Part shown: one piece after another, positions 15,438 through 25,246 of the stretch
How positions within the stretch are numbered: the stretch's first letter is position 1
Layout: the number at the start of each line of letters is the position of its first letter
Assembly (NCBI RefSeq): GCF_024753135.1
Contig: NZ_JANUGP010000006.1
Location: 186,001-250,000 of the forward strand
DNA: 64,000 bases
From: Streptomyces pyxinicus
GTDB lineage: Bacteria; Actinomycetota; Actinomycetes; Streptomycetales; Streptomycetaceae
Direction of reading: 5' to 3'
Program-made: the position numbers and the translations under genes
Notes under the pieces: generated by a model
Told to the model about the DNA's origin: nothing
Database searches by the model: none
The model's input: the letters and a program-made list of their open reading frames with translations, nothing else

Positions 15438-17813
15438 GTGGCCGAGGCGGCTGACTTCCAGGGGACCAGTGCCTCACCTGCCCGCCGGTGGCTGCGGCGC
15501 ACCGGTACGCTGCTCGCGGGTGTCCCACTGCTGGCCGGACTGCTCCAGCTGCCCGCCGCGAGTCCGGCCCAGGCCGCCTCCTCGGACGCGGTGTCCGTCT
15601 CCCTGGACTCGCTGACCCCGAACGCCCCCAGCGACGGGGACACGCTGACTGTCTCCGGCACGGTGACCAACCACGGCAAGCAGACGGTCACCGGCGCCCA
15701 CGTGGGCCTGCGGGTGGGGCCGCTGCTCAACACCCGCTCGGCCATCGACGGCATCGCCGAGCACCCCGACTCCCTCCAGGGCGGAGGCAGCGTCGCCGAG
15801 GTGGGCGACAAGTACCAGGAGAAGTTCGCGAAGCTGACCCCGGGTGTCGCCGAGCACTTCAGCATCTCGGTCCCGGTGGACAAGCTCGACCTGGGTGAGG
15901 ACGGCGTCTACGAGTTCGGGGTCGCCGTGTCCGGTCGTACCTCCACCCAGTCCTGGGACCAGTTGCTCGGCATCCAGCGGACCTTCCTGCCCTGGCAGCC
16001 CTCCGAGGCCGACAGCAAGACCAGGACGTCGTTCCTGTGGCCGCTGATCTCCAAGGTGCACATGACGGCCCGGACAGGTGCCGGCGAGCTGCAGACGCCG
16101 GTCTTCCTGGACGACGACCTGGCGAAGGAGCTGGCGCCGGGCGGTCGACTGGGGCAGATGGTGCAGTTGGGCAAGGACCTCGACATCACCTGGGTGATCG
16201 ACCCGGACCTGCTGGCCTCGGTGGACGCGATGGCGGCGGGCACCTACCAGTTCCAAGGTGAGGGGGACACCACCACGCCCGGCTCCAAGGAGAGCCAGGC
16301 GATCGCCAAGCAGTGGCTGGCGGACCTCCAGAAGGCCGTGACGGGCAAGGAGGTCGTCGCACTGCCCTTCGGCGACCCCGACCTGGCCTCTCTCGCGCAC
16401 AAGGGCACCAGTGTCACCGGCTCCCTCAGCCACCTGAAGGACGCCACCGACGTCGCCGCCACCACCGTGAAGACAGTGCTGCACGTCACACCGAACACCG
16501 ACTTCGCCTGGCCGGTGGACGGGGCCGTGGATCCGTCGATCATGAAGGTCGCCACCTCGGCGGGTGCCGATCGCGTGATCGCGAGCAGTGACAGCCTCCA
16601 GGAGACCGCCGGACTGTCCTACACGCCCTCCGCCGCCCGACCGGTCGGCGGAGGCACCACCGCGGTCGTCTCCGACGCCCGGCTCTCCGACGCCTTCGAC
16701 GGCGACCTCACCGAAGCCGGCTCCGCCACGCTGGCCGTCCAGCGCTTCCTGGCCCAGAGCCTTGAGGTGAACGCCCAGACGGACAAGGAGCGCAGCATCG
16801 TCGTCGCTCCGCCGCGTATCCCCACCACGAGCCAGGTGCAGGCCATGGCGACGGCCCTGAAGACGCTGCAGGACAGCACCTGGAGCCAGTCGCAGGACCT
16901 CACCGCGGCCGCCAAGGACAAGCCCGACGCCAGCGCCACCACGCGCGTTCCGTCGACATCCGCCTATCCCTCCTCGCTGCGCCGCCAGGAACTGCCGAGG
17001 TCGGCCTTCGAGCAGATCGCGCGTACCCAGGACAAGCTCGACAACTTCCAGGTGATCCTCGCCCGCCAGTCCCGCGTGGTCACCCCGTTCGGGCGGGCCA
17101 TAAACCGTGAGATGTCCACGTCGTGGCGCGGCCGGACCACGCAGGCGGACAGTTACCGCAGCGGCGTGGAGGCCTGGCTCGACGACCTCACCGAACAGGT
17201 GAAGCTGATCGACAAGTCGGAGACCAAGCTCTCCGGCCGCAGCGCCACCATCCCGGTGACCGTCCAGAACAACCTGGTCCAGCCCGTCGGACATCTGGTG
17301 CTGCGCCTGACCTCAACCATGCCGACCCGGCTGAAGATCGGCGGCAAGGCCTACTGGGAACAGCCCGTGGAGGTCTCCGGCGGCCACAGCCAGTCGGTGA
17401 AGTTCACCACCTCCGCCAACGCCAATGGCCGGGTCACGGTGATCGCCCAGTTGTTCACCGAGGACGGCCGGGAGTACGGGAAACCGGTCAGCTTCGACGT
17501 GAAGGTCACCGAGGTCACGCCCACCGTGATGCTGGTCATCGGCGGCGGCGTACTCCTCCTGGTGCTGGCCGGCTTCCGGATGTACACCCACCGCAAGCGC
17601 GCGGCCGCCCGCCGGACCGACGAGGACGGCCCCGGCACGGCCGGCGAGGACACCGAGGAACCCGGGAACCCCGGGGCGCCCGGGGAACGTCTCCCGCAGG
17701 AGCCCGGCTCCGCCGCCGGGGCAGATGACCCGGAGCAGCCGAGTGACCCTGCGCCGGACACCGCACCGGAAAGCACCGACCCGTCCGGGACGGGTGAGAG
17801 AGTGGACCGTTGA
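15438..17813 (+). CDS. secreted/membrane-anchored DUF6049-type protein
   Basis: 791 residues from a GTG. A cationic N-terminus and hydrophobic core ending ASPAQAA (to about residue 46) form a signal peptide. A large extracellular region of beta-rich and mixed segments follows, then one membrane helix (about TPTVMLVIGGGVLLLVLAGF) and a charged cytoplasmic tail rich in Glu, Pro and Gly. No catalytic motif is recognised. A protein of this type always precedes murJ in Streptomyces and has a mycobacterial counterpart next to mviN, so a cell-wall role is inferred. 45 bp upstream of murJ, probably co-transcribed. Confidence 0.82.
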   Translation: MAEAADFQGTSASPARRWLRRTGTLLAGVPLLAGLLQLPAASPAQAASSDAVSVSLDSLTPNAPSDGDTLTVSGTVTNHGKQTVTGAHVGLRVGPLLNTRSAIDGIAEHPDSLQGGGSVAEVGDKYQEKFAKLTPGVAEHFSISVPVDKLDLGEDGVYEFGVAVSGRTSTQSWDQLLGIQRTFLPWQPSEADSKTRTSFLWPLISKVHMTARTGAGELQTPVFLDDDLAKELAPGGRLGQMVQLGKDLDITWVIDPDLLASVDAMAAGTYQFQGEGDTTTPGSKESQAIAKQWLADLQKAVTGKEVVALPFGDPDLASLAHKGTSVTGSLSHLKDATDVAATTVKTVLHVTPNTDFAWPVDGAVDPSIMKVATSAGADRVIASSDSLQETAGLSYTPSAARPVGGGTTAVVSDARLSDAFDGDLTEAGSATLAVQRFLAQSLEVNAQTDKERSIVVAPPRIPTTSQVQAMATALKTLQDSTWSQSQDLTAAAKDKPDASATTRVPSTSAYPSSLRRQELPRSAFEQIARTQDKLDNFQVILARQSRVVTPFGRAINREMSTSWRGRTTQADSYRSGVEAWLDDLTEQVKLIDKSETKLSGRSATIPVTVQNNLVQPVGHLVLRLTSTMPTRLKIGGKAYWEQPVEVSGGHSQSVKFTTSANANGRVTVIAQLFTEDGREYGKPVSFDVKVTEVTPTVMLVIGGGVLLLVLAGFRMYTHRKRAAARRTDEDGPGTAGEDTEEPGNPGAPGERLPQEPGSAAGADDPEQPSDPAPDTAPESTDPSGTGERVDR

Positions 17814-17858
17814 GCGATGTCGTGGCCGGTTGGCCCGGGACGATGAGGTGGGGTAAGC

Positions 17859-20219
17859 ATGAACGCGCCGTACGACGGTGAACGCGGCCAGGGCGCGGCC
17901 GGCTCGGGCTACCCCGAGACGCCGCCCGAGCCCGGCCAGGTGCCGCCGCAGCAACCAGCGGACATGTACCTCCAGGACGCCTACGAGCAGGACCCCTACC
18001 GGGCGCACGACCTGACCGCCCAGGACCCGGTCGCCGAGGCGCTGTACGACCGTGCCGCGCACCCGCCGCCCCCGGGCACCCACGGCCCGCAGCAGCCGCT
18101 GTACGGGCAGCCCGCGCAGTCGCCGTACGCCCCGGACGCGCGTGTGTGGGCGCAGACCCCGGCACCGGAGCCGGACGGTGCGAACCCCTACCTGCCCTAC
18201 GGCGACGACCCGCGCACCACGCAGTTCGTGGGAGTGGACGACCTGGTGACGCACTCCGGCGAGGAGTACCACGAGCCGGACGCCTTCGCGCATCTCTTCA
18301 AGGACCAGCAGCACAGCGGCGGGCACGCGCCCATGGACCCCCGGGGCGTCCCGGGACCGGCCGCCGCACCGGGCTACGGCCAGGCGGGCATGGGGGGGCA
18401 GTACCCGTCGGCGTACGGCCAGAGCCCTCAGCAGGGGCAGCAGTACGCCGAGGCGGCCTATCCGGCTGCCGGGCAAGCGGCCGGACACCCGGCCCAGCCA
18501 CCGGTGCCCGCACCGGCCGTGGCCCCCGACCCGGCCGGTACCGTCGGCTTGGTCGAGCCCGAGGCGCCGGTCGCCCCGGCGAAGAAGGGCGGCAAGGCCG
18601 GCGGGCTGCTGAAGTCCAGCGCCGTGATGGCGGCCGGCACGATGGTCTCCCGGCTCACCGGGTTCATCCGTTCGGCACTGATCGCGGCGGCGCTCGGCCT
18701 CGGCTTCCTCGCCGACTCCTTCCAGGTGGCCTACCAGCTACCGACGATGATCTACATCCTCACCGTGGGCGGAGGTCTCAACTCCGTCTTCGTGCCTCAG
18801 CTGGTCCGCTCCATGAAGGAGGACGAGGACGGTGGCGAGGCGTTCGCCAACCGTCTGCTGACCCTCGTCATGGTGGCGCTGGCCGCACTCACCGGCCTAG
18901 CGATGTTCGCGGCGCCGTACCTGGTGCGGATGCTGTCCAACCCCGTCGCCACCAACCCGGCGGCGAACGAGGTCGCGGTCACCTTCACTCGCTACTTCCT
19001 GCCCTCGATCTTCTTCATGGGCGTGCATGTGGTCATGGGCCAGATCCTGAACGCCCGGGGCAAGTTCGGCGCGATGATGTGGACCCCGGTGCTGAACAAC
19101 ATCGTCATCATCGTGTCGCTGGGCATGTTCATCTGGGTCTACGGCACCTCGGCCAACTCCCACATGGACGTCACCACCATCCCGGCTGCGGGCCAGCGGT
19201 TGCTCGGTGTCGGTGTCCTGCTCGGCCTGGTGGTCCAGGCACTGGCGATGATCCCCTACCTGCGCGAGACCGGTTTCCGCATCCGGCTGCGCTTCGACTG
19301 GAGGGGCCACGGCCTGGGCAAGGCGGCGATGCTCGCCAAGTGGACCGTCCTGTTCGTCCTCGCCAACCAGGCCGGGGCCATGGTCGTCACCCAGCTGTCC
19401 ACGGCCGCGGGCAAGGACTCGGGCGTCAAGGGCACCGGTTTCGCGGCCTACGCCAACGCCCAGCTGATCTGGGGCCTGCCGCAGGCCATCATCACGGTAT
19501 CGCTGATGGCCGCCCTGCTGCCGCGCATCTCGCGCTCCGCGGCCGAGAACGACACCGGTGCCGTCCGTGACGACATCTCCCAGGGCCTGCGGACCACGGC
19601 CGTGGCCATCGTTCCGATCGCCTTCGGCTTCGTGGCACTCGGCATCCCGATGTGCACGCTGATCTTCGGTTCGGCCGGGACCGGATCGGCCACCAACATG
19701 GGGTACATGCTGATGGCCTTCGCTCTCGGCCTGATCCCGTACTCCGTGCAGTACGTGGTCCTGCGCGCCTTCTACGCTTATGAAGACACCCGCACGCCCT
19801 TCTACAACACCGTCATCGTGGCCGCGGTCAACGCCGGTGCCTCTGCGCTCTGCTACTTCCTGCTGCCGGCCCGCTGGGCGGTCGCCGGCATGGCCGCCGC
19901 CTACGGCGTCGCCTATGCCATCGGCGTCGGCGTCGCCTGGAAGAGGCTCCGCAAGCGTCTCGGCGGCGACCTCGACGGGACGCGCGTCCTGCGCACCTAT
20001 GCCCGGCTGGGAATCGCCTCGGTGCCGGCGGCGCTGCTGAGCGGTGCGGCCTGCTACGGCATCGGGCACACTCTCGGCCAGGGCGTGATCGGCTCCTTCG
20101 CCGCGCTGCTCGTCGGCGGTGCCGTCCTGCTCGGTGTCTTCTTCGTCGCCGCCCGCCGGATGCGCATCGACGAACTCAACTCGCTCGTCGGCATGGTCCG
20201 CGGGCGTCTGGGGCGCTGA
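17859..20219 (+). CDS. murJ: lipid II flippase MurJ (MviN)
   Basis: 786 residues. The first ~245 are disordered, rich in Pro, Gln, Tyr and Gly; then a MurJ/MviN core of about 14 helices starts at AAGTMVSRLTGFIRSALIA, the family signature. Further motifs are AYQLPTMIYILTVGGGLNSVFVPQL and GYMLMAFALGLIPYSVQYV. It flips lipid-linked peptidoglycan precursor across the membrane. Mycobacterial MviN carries a pseudokinase at its C-terminus; here that domain is the next gene. The ATG at 17859 follows GAGGTGGGG. Confidence 0.95.
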   Translation: MNAPYDGERGQGAAGSGYPETPPEPGQVPPQQPADMYLQDAYEQDPYRAHDLTAQDPVAEALYDRAAHPPPPGTHGPQQPLYGQPAQSPYAPDARVWAQTPAPEPDGANPYLPYGDDPRTTQFVGVDDLVTHSGEEYHEPDAFAHLFKDQQHSGGHAPMDPRGVPGPAAAPGYGQAGMGGQYPSAYGQSPQQGQQYAEAAYPAAGQAAGHPAQPPVPAPAVAPDPAGTVGLVEPEAPVAPAKKGGKAGGLLKSSAVMAAGTMVSRLTGFIRSALIAAALGLGFLADSFQVAYQLPTMIYILTVGGGLNSVFVPQLVRSMKEDEDGGEAFANRLLTLVMVALAALTGLAMFAAPYLVRMLSNPVATNPAANEVAVTFTRYFLPSIFFMGVHVVMGQILNARGKFGAMMWTPVLNNIVIIVSLGMFIWVYGTSANSHMDVTTIPAAGQRLLGVGVLLGLVVQALAMIPYLRETGFRIRLRFDWRGHGLGKAAMLAKWTVLFVLANQAGAMVVTQLSTAAGKDSGVKGTGFAAYANAQLIWGLPQAIITVSLMAALLPRISRSAAENDTGAVRDDISQGLRTTAVAIVPIAFGFVALGIPMCTLIFGSAGTGSATNMGYMLMAFALGLIPYSVQYVVLRAFYAYEDTRTPFYNTVIVAAVNAGASALCYFLLPARWAVAGMAAAYGVAYAIGVGVAWKRLRKRLGGDLDGTRVLRTYARLGIASVPAALLSGAACYGIGHTLGQGVIGSFAALLVGGAVLLGVFFVAARRMRIDELNSLVGMVRGRLGR

Positions 20220-20337
20220 GCCGGGGGTAGGCGCACAACCATCGTCCGCCGCCGTGTGTCGTGCATAGCGACGGACTGTGGGCACAATTGGTTTCGGCGT
20301 CGGACAGCGTGCAACGGATGGGGAGGCAGGGACGACG

Positions 20338-22059
20338 GTGGCGGAACGCAGCACGGCTGCCGTCGACGTGGCAGACAACAGCGGTGAGCAACCGCTGACC
20401 GCCAAGGCGGACCAGTCCACGGCCGACGGGGTGGCCAAGAACCCGGAGCGGGACACGGACAGCGGGGAGACACAGGGGAGCGGCGCGATCGAGGGTCCCG
20501 GACAGAAGGCCGCCGCGCCCGAACTCCACAGCGGTCACAAACTCGCCAGACGCTACCGGCTGGAGGAGTGCGTCACCCGTCTGGACGGATTCAGCAGTTG
20601 GCGTGCGGTGGACGAGAAACTCCGTCGCGCCGTCGGCGTTCACATCCTGCCCGCCCACCATGCGCGCGCCCGTTCCGTTCTCGCCGCCGCCCGGTCCTCC
20701 GCGCTGCTCGGCGACCCCCGCTTCGTCCAGGTCTTGGACGCCGTCGAGGAGAACGACCTCGTCTACGTGGTCCACGAGTGGCTGCCCGACGCCACCGAGC
20801 TGACCACGCTGCTCGCGGCCGGCCCGCTGGAGCCGCACGACGCGTATCAGATGGTCTCTCAGGTCGCCGCCGCCATGGCCGCCGCCCATCGTGAGGGCCT
20901 CGCCCATCTGCGGCTGAACCCCAACGCCGTCCTGCGTACGTCCACCGGCCAGTGGCGCATCCGTGGTCTCGCCGTGAACGCCGCGCTGCGTGGCGTCAGC
21001 TCCGACAGCCCGCAGCGCGCCGACACCGAGGCGATCGGCGCTCTCCTGTACGCGGCGCTGACCCAGCGCTGGCCCTACGAGAACGACGCGTACGGGCTGT
21101 CCGGCCTGCCCAAGGACATCGGACTCATCGCGCCGGACCAGGTGCGGGCGGGCGTCCACCGAGGGCTGTCCGAACTGGCCATGCGCGCCCTCGTCAACGA
21201 CGGGGCCACCGCGTCCCGTCACGAGGCCGCGTGCACCACACCCGAGGAGCTGGTGAAGGCGATCGGGGAGATGCCGCGCATCCGCCCGCCGGAGCCCGCG
21301 TTCACGGCACCACCGGAGTACCAGCGCACGACCTACCAGCAGGGCAGTTACGGCCGCCCGGCAGCACACCCCGGAGGCACGCAGCCGATCGCGCCCCCGC
21401 CGCCGCCTCTCCAGAGCCGCACCGGCAAGGCCTTGAAGTGGGCTGTGTCGGCACTCCTCATCGCGGCCCTGGGCTTGGGCAGCTGGCAGTTGGCGGACGC
21501 GCTGATGGACCGGGGTGACAAGCCCGACGACACCAAGAAGAGCCAGACGACGGACGACGGCGACAAGAACGACACGAAGCCGGCACCGACGCCGATAAAG
21601 ATCCAGGACAGCCGCGAGTTCGTCGCCAAGGGCGACGCACAGCACCCCGGCGACGCGAGCAAGACCTACGACGGGGACACCTCCACCTATTGGCGGACGA
21701 AGACCTTCAACGCCGGACCTACGATCGCGCCCTACAAGCCGGGCGTCGGAATCCTCTACGATCTCGGCTCGTCCAAGCACCTCAGCGCTGCCACCGTCGC
21801 GATGCGGTATGGCGGTGACCACACGACCGTCGAGTTGTATGCGACTGACTCACTGACGCCGGCATCACTGGATTCGATGGACCGGATCGGCCAGACCACG
21901 ACGACGTCCACCACCGCCACGGTGAAGGTCGGCAAGCAGGTGAAGACGCGGTACGTCCTCGTCTGGCTCACGGCCGTCCCGAACTCGGGATACGACTCCG
22001 AGATGTACGCGGGTGCCGGCTACAAGCAGGCCATCGGCGAAGTGAAGTTCACGGGCTGA
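20338..22059 (+). CDS. membrane pseudokinase with extracellular C-terminal domain, MurJ partner
   Basis: 573 residues from the GTG at 20338; the frame is open to 20278, but GGGAGGCAGGG precedes this GTG. Order: disordered N-terminus (1-65), kinase-like fold (about 72-310), Pro-rich linker, one helix (about 365-388), and an extracellular domain resembling a discoidin/galactose-binding fold (DASKTYDGDTSTYWRTK). The kinase is dead: the beta-3 Lys is His102, HRD reads HLR (190-192), the KPxN Lys is Asn194, and no DFG is present (RGL). It matches the pseudokinase half of mycobacterial MviN, which when phosphorylated binds an FHA protein to restrain cell-wall synthesis. That role is inferred here. 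Confidence 0.85.
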   Translation: MAERSTAAVDVADNSGEQPLTAKADQSTADGVAKNPERDTDSGETQGSGAIEGPGQKAAAPELHSGHKLARRYRLEECVTRLDGFSSWRAVDEKLRRAVGVHILPAHHARARSVLAAARSSALLGDPRFVQVLDAVEENDLVYVVHEWLPDATELTTLLAAGPLEPHDAYQMVSQVAAAMAAAHREGLAHLRLNPNAVLRTSTGQWRIRGLAVNAALRGVSSDSPQRADTEAIGALLYAALTQRWPYENDAYGLSGLPKDIGLIAPDQVRAGVHRGLSELAMRALVNDGATASRHEAACTTPEELVKAIGEMPRIRPPEPAFTAPPEYQRTTYQQGSYGRPAAHPGGTQPIAPPPPPLQSRTGKALKWAVSALLIAALGLGSWQLADALMDRGDKPDDTKKSQTTDDGDKNDTKPAPTPIKIQDSREFVAKGDAQHPGDASKTYDGDTSTYWRTKTFNAGPTIAPYKPGVGILYDLGSSKHLSAATVAMRYGGDHTTVELYATDSLTPASLDSMDRIGQTTTTSTTATVKVGKQVKTRYVLVWLTAVPNSGYDSEMYAGAGYKQAIGEVKFTG

Positions 22060-22085
22060 CGTCTCACCCGGACCGGAGGGGACAG

Positions 22086-22811
22086 ATGGCGGAGGATGCC
22101 GCATATGACCGGGCGAGCGACAAGGAACTCCTCGCCCGCCATGTGAAAGGCGATCCCGGTGCCTTCGGTGAGATCGTGCGGCGGCACAGGGACCGGCTCT
22201 GGGCCGTCGCCCTGCGGACGCTGGGGGACCGTGAGGAAGCCGCTGACGCGGTCCAGGACGCCCTGGTATCCGCCTACCGGGCCGCTCACACCTTCCGAGG
22301 CCAGTCCGCCGTCACGACGTGGCTGCACCGCATCACGGTGAACGCCTGCCTGGACCGTGCCCGCAAGGTGGCGTCACGGAAGACCTCACCGGTCGACGAC
22401 ACCGAGCGGCTGGAGCAACTCCTGGAACCGCACGAGTCGGCCTCGGCACCGGCCGAGCGCCATGACGTCCAGCGCCAGCTCGTCGAAGCTCTCGGTACCC
22501 TGCCGCACGACCAGCGGGCCGCCCTGGTGCTCGTGGACATGCAGGGATACCCCGTGGCCGAGGCCGCCCGGATTCTCGATGTGCCCACCGGCACGGTGAA
22601 GAGCCGCTGCGCCCGCGGCCGGGCGCGGCTGCTTCCGCTGCTCGGTCATCTGCGGCCCGACGGCGCCGGGGGCGGGAAGGAATCCGTGCCGGGACGGAAC
22701 CGGGCGACGGGGACATCCGTCCCACCGGCGACGGAGTCTCCGGGCGAGGACCCCGCGGACTCGGGACCGAGTGATTCAGCCGTGGTGAAGGGCGGAGGTG
22801 GGCGAGCGTGA
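22086..22811 (+). CDS. sigM: ECF sigma factor, mycobacterial SigM type
   Basis: 241 residues; ATG after a GGAGGGG site. The region 2 core is LWAVALRTLGDREEAADAVQDALVSAYRAAHTF, followed by WLHRITVNACLDRARK. Region 4 is LPHDQRAALVLVDMQGYPVAEAARILDVPTGTVKSR. The disordered C-terminal extension of about 45 residues is unusual for an ECF factor. It overlaps the anti-sigma gene by 4 nt (GTGA), so translation is coupled. The place between the murJ/pseudokinase genes and trxBA matches sigM in Mycobacterium. The symbol follows that synteny, and other Streptomyces genes also bear the name. Confidence 0.9.
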   Translation: MAEDAAYDRASDKELLARHVKGDPGAFGEIVRRHRDRLWAVALRTLGDREEAADAVQDALVSAYRAAHTFRGQSAVTTWLHRITVNACLDRARKVASRKTSPVDDTERLEQLLEPHESASAPAERHDVQRQLVEALGTLPHDQRAALVLVDMQGYPVAEAARILDVPTGTVKSRCARGRARLLPLLGHLRPDGAGGGKESVPGRNRATGTSVPPATESPGEDPADSGPSDSAVVKGGGGRA

Positions 22812-23695
22812 ACTCCACGACCGATGCATCCGGGCATCCGGACGTCGAGGAGATCTCCGATCTCACCGAAGGTCTGCTTCCGCCAGGCCGCAGCACGGAG
22901 ATACAGCGCCATGTGGAGACGTGCGCGGTGTGTGCGGACACCCGTGCCTCGCTGGAGGAGATCCGGGAGCTGCTCGGCTCGGCATCGGCCGCAGAGCCGA
23001 TGCCGGACGCTGTGGCCACCCGGATCGATGCCGCCCTCGCCGCGGAAGCCCTTCTCGGCAGAGCGGGGGATGACACCGCGGACCATGTTTCACGTGAAAC
23101 ATCGGCCGCAACTGATCACCCTGCCGGTCGGCCTCCGGCCGCCACCGGGCCGGGACGCGGGAAAAACGGGCGGATCAAACGGCGGCGGGTGGTCCTCGGC
23201 ACCGTGCTCACTGCAGCCGTCCTGGGGGCGGGGTCCCTGGCCCTCCTCCAGTCCTTCGGTGACCACACGTCCGACACCACCGCGCACGGCAAACCGACGC
23301 CTTCCGCCAGGCCCTTCTCCGGCAACAGCGTCCAGAGTCAGGTGAAGAATCTCCTCGGCACCAAGGAGAGCCCACGTAGCGGCACGGGCAGCGCGCGCCC
23401 CCGCGGAGAGGTCGGGACCGAGCAGGCCAGCCCGGGTGGCACGGAGCGCCCGCGTACCCTCGTCCAGCCCGAAGCGGCGGTACCCGACTGCGTCCGGCAG
23501 GCACTCCGCCAAGGCGACACCGTTCTGGGCGCCAAGACAGGAACGTACGACGGGAAGACCGCCTATCTGGTCGTGGTGCCCGACGCCCGGGACATCTCGC
23601 TTGTCACGGCCTACGTCGTCGACGCGGCCTGTATGGGCCGTCAACCGGCCTCGGCCGGCGAGGTCCTTCTGACGGAGACCTTCCCCCGTCCCTGA
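22808..23695 (+). CDS. zinc-finger anti-sigma factor of the preceding ECF sigma factor
   Basis: 295 residues from a GTG overlapping the sigma stop codon. The N-terminal HxxxCxxC (His35, Cys39, Cys42 in RHVETCAVCADTR) is the zinc anti-sigma domain. A linker, one membrane helix (about 127-148) and an extracytoplasmic Arg/Pro/Gly-rich part with a small C-terminal domain follow. It should hold the sigma factor at the membrane until a signal arrives. An exact parS site lies inside the gene and encodes residues 94-98 (VSRET) of the linker. Confidence 0.88.
   Translation: MNSTTDASGHPDVEEISDLTEGLLPPGRSTEIQRHVETCAVCADTRASLEEIRELLGSASAAEPMPDAVATRIDAALAAEALLGRAGDDTADHVSRETSAATDHPAGRPPAATGPGRGKNGRIKRRRVVLGTVLTAAVLGAGSLALLQSFGDHTSDTTAHGKPTPSARPFSGNSVQSQVKNLLGTKESPRSGTGSARPRGEVGTEQASPGGTERPRTLVQPEAAVPDCVRQALRQGDTVLGAKTGTYDGKTAYLVVVPDARDISLVTAYVVDAACMGRQPASAGEVLLTETFPRP
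23087..23100. other. parS: parS site (exact) inside the anti-sigma gene
   Basis: Exact 14-mer within the coding sequence, read as V-S-R-E-T in the flexible linker between zinc finger and membrane helix. Confidence 0.92.
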
Positions 23696-23742
23696 GCGGC
23701 CGTGAGCGTACCGGACCTGCCGGCGTTTCCTGGTGGGCGACG

Positions 23743-23758
23743 CCCCGCGTCTGCGGGG
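23743..23758 (+). terminator. possible weak terminator after the anti-sigma gene
   Basis: CCCCGC (23743-23748) pairs with GCGGGG (23753-23758) across a 4-nt loop, about 48 bp after the stop. The stem is short, so confidence is limited. Confidence 0.4.
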
Positions 23759-23780
23759 TGCGCGTGTGCCCTGGCACGCC

Positions 23781-23808
23781 GGGAATGCGCGCCCCGTAGG
23801 ATCCGTTG
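23781..23808 (+). promoter_or_regulatory. SigR-type promoter of trxBA
   Basis: GGGAAT (23781-23786), exactly 18 bp, then GTTG (23805-23808). This matches the thiol-oxidative-stress sigma factor SigR consensus (GGAAT-N18-GTT). The trxBA operon of Streptomyces is an established SigR target. The predicted transcript would start near 23814, giving a leader of about 65 nt before trxB. Confidence 0.87.
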
Positions 23809-23878
23809 GGCTGGGTGAGAGTTCCGAAAGGGGCTCCCGCCGGTCGACTGACAGAGACCAGAGACGAGGAATCAAGCC

Positions 23879-24850
23879 GTGAGCGACGTCCGTAACGTGA
23901 TCATCATCGGCTCCGGGCCCGCCGGCTACACGGCCGCGCTGTACACCGCGCGCGCGTCGCTGAAGCCGCTGGTGTTCGAGGGCGCCGTCACAGCGGGTGG
24001 CGCACTGATGAACACCACCGAAGTGGAGAACTTCCCGGGCTTTCGCGACGGCATCATGGGTCCCGACCTCATGGACAACATGCGCGCGCAGGCCGAGCGC
24101 TTCGGTGCCGAACTGATCCCGGACGACATCGTCTCGGTCGACCTGACCGGAGAGATCAAGACCGTCACCGACACCGCCGGCACCGTCCACCAGGCGAAGG
24201 CCGTCATCGTCACCACCGGCTCCCAGCACCGCAAGCTGGGGCTGCCGAACGAGGACGCGCTCTCGGGCCGCGGCGTCTCCTGGTGTGCCACCTGTGACGG
24301 CTTCTTCTTCAAGGACCAGGACATCGCCGTGATCGGCGGCGGTGACACCGCGATGGAGGAGGCCACCTTCCTCTCGCGGTTCGCCAAGTCCGTGACCATC
24401 GTCCACCGCCGGGACACGCTGCGTGCCTCCAAGGCCATGCAGGAGCGCGCCTTCGGCGACCCGAAGATCAAGTTCGTGTGGGACAGCGAGGTCGCCGAGG
24501 TCCAGGGCGAGCAGAAGCTCTCCGGCCTGAAGCTGCGCAACGTCAAGACCGGCGAGCTGTCCGAGCTGCCCGTCACCGGCCTGTTCATCGCGATCGGCCA
24601 CGACCCCCGCACGGAGCTGTTCAAGGGCCAGCTGGACCTGGACGAAGAGGGCTACCTGAAGGTCGCCTCCCCGTCCACCCGCACCAATGTGACCGGTGTC
24701 TTCGCCGCCGGTGACGTGGTCGACCACACCTACCGCCAGGCGATCACCGCGGCCGGTACCGGGTGCTCCGCCGCTCTCGACGCCGAGCGCTTCCTCGCCG
24801 CCCTGGCGGACGAGGACAAGGCGGAGCCCGAGAAGAGCGCCGCCGTCTGA
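23879..24850 (+). CDS. trxB: thioredoxin-disulfide reductase
   Basis: 323 residues from a GTG with a GAGGA site. FAD-binding GSGPAGY (11-17), redox-active CATC (Cys136/Cys139), NADPH-binding [10 protein letters not shown], and the C-terminal [10 protein letters not shown] motif. It transfers electrons from NADPH to thioredoxin, whose gene follows after 47 bp. Controlled by the SigR-type promoter at 23781. Confidence 0.97.
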   Translation: MSDVRNVIIIGSGPAGYTAALYTARASLKPLVFEGAVTAGGALMNTTEVENFPGFRDGIMGPDLMDNMRAQAERFGAELIPDDIVSVDLTGEIKTVTDTAGTVHQAKAVIVTTGSQHRKLGLPNEDALSGRGVSWCATCDGFFFKDQDIAVIGGGDTAMEEATFLSRFAKSVTIVHRRDTLRASKAMQERAFGDPKIKFVWDSEVAEVQGEQKLSGLKLRNVKTGELSELPVTGLFIAIGHDPRTELFKGQLDLDEEGYLKVASPSTRTNVTGVFAAGDVVDHTYRQAITAAGTGCSAALDAERFLAALADEDKAEPEKSAAV

Positions 24851-24897
24851 TCTGTTCCTCCCCCGCCCCATCGCACGACCGAGACAAGGAGCCCTCC

Positions 24898-25230
24898 GTG
24901 GCCGGCAACCTCAAGACCGTTACCGACGACACCTTCGATAAGGATGTCCTCAAGAGCGACAAGCCCGTCCTGGTGGACTTCTGGGCCGCATGGTGCGGCC
25001 CCTGCCGTCAGATCGCCCCCTCGCTGGAGGCGATCGCGGCCGAGCACGGCGACAAGATCGAGATCGTCAAGCTCAACATCGACGAGAACCCCGGCACGGC
25101 TGCCAAGTACGGCGTCATGTCCATCCCGACCCTGAACGTGTACCAGGGCGGTGAGGTCGCCAAGACCATCGTCGGTGCCAAGCCGAAGGCCGCACTCCTG
25201 CGCGACCTCGAAGAGTTCATCACCAAGTGA
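24898..25230 (+). CDS. trxA: thioredoxin
   Basis: 110 residues. The GTG at 24898 is preceded by AAGGAG, and the frame upstream merely overlaps trxB. Active site WCGPC (Cys33/Cys36), cis-proline region SIPTLNVYQGG. It is a cytoplasmic disulfide reductant recycled by TrxB. The stop codon is followed after one base by parS and then a strong terminator. Confidence 0.97.
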   Translation: MAGNLKTVTDDTFDKDVLKSDKPVLVDFWAAWCGPCRQIAPSLEAIAAEHGDKIEIVKLNIDENPGTAAKYGVMSIPTLNVYQGGEVAKTIVGAKPKAALLRDLEEFITK

Positions 25231-25231
25231 C

Positions 25232-25245
25232 GTTTCACGTGAAAC
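25232..25245. other. parS: parS site (exact)
   Basis: Exact 14-mer, one base after the trxA stop codon and one base before the terminator stem. Confidence 0.93.
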
Positions 25246-25246
25246 A

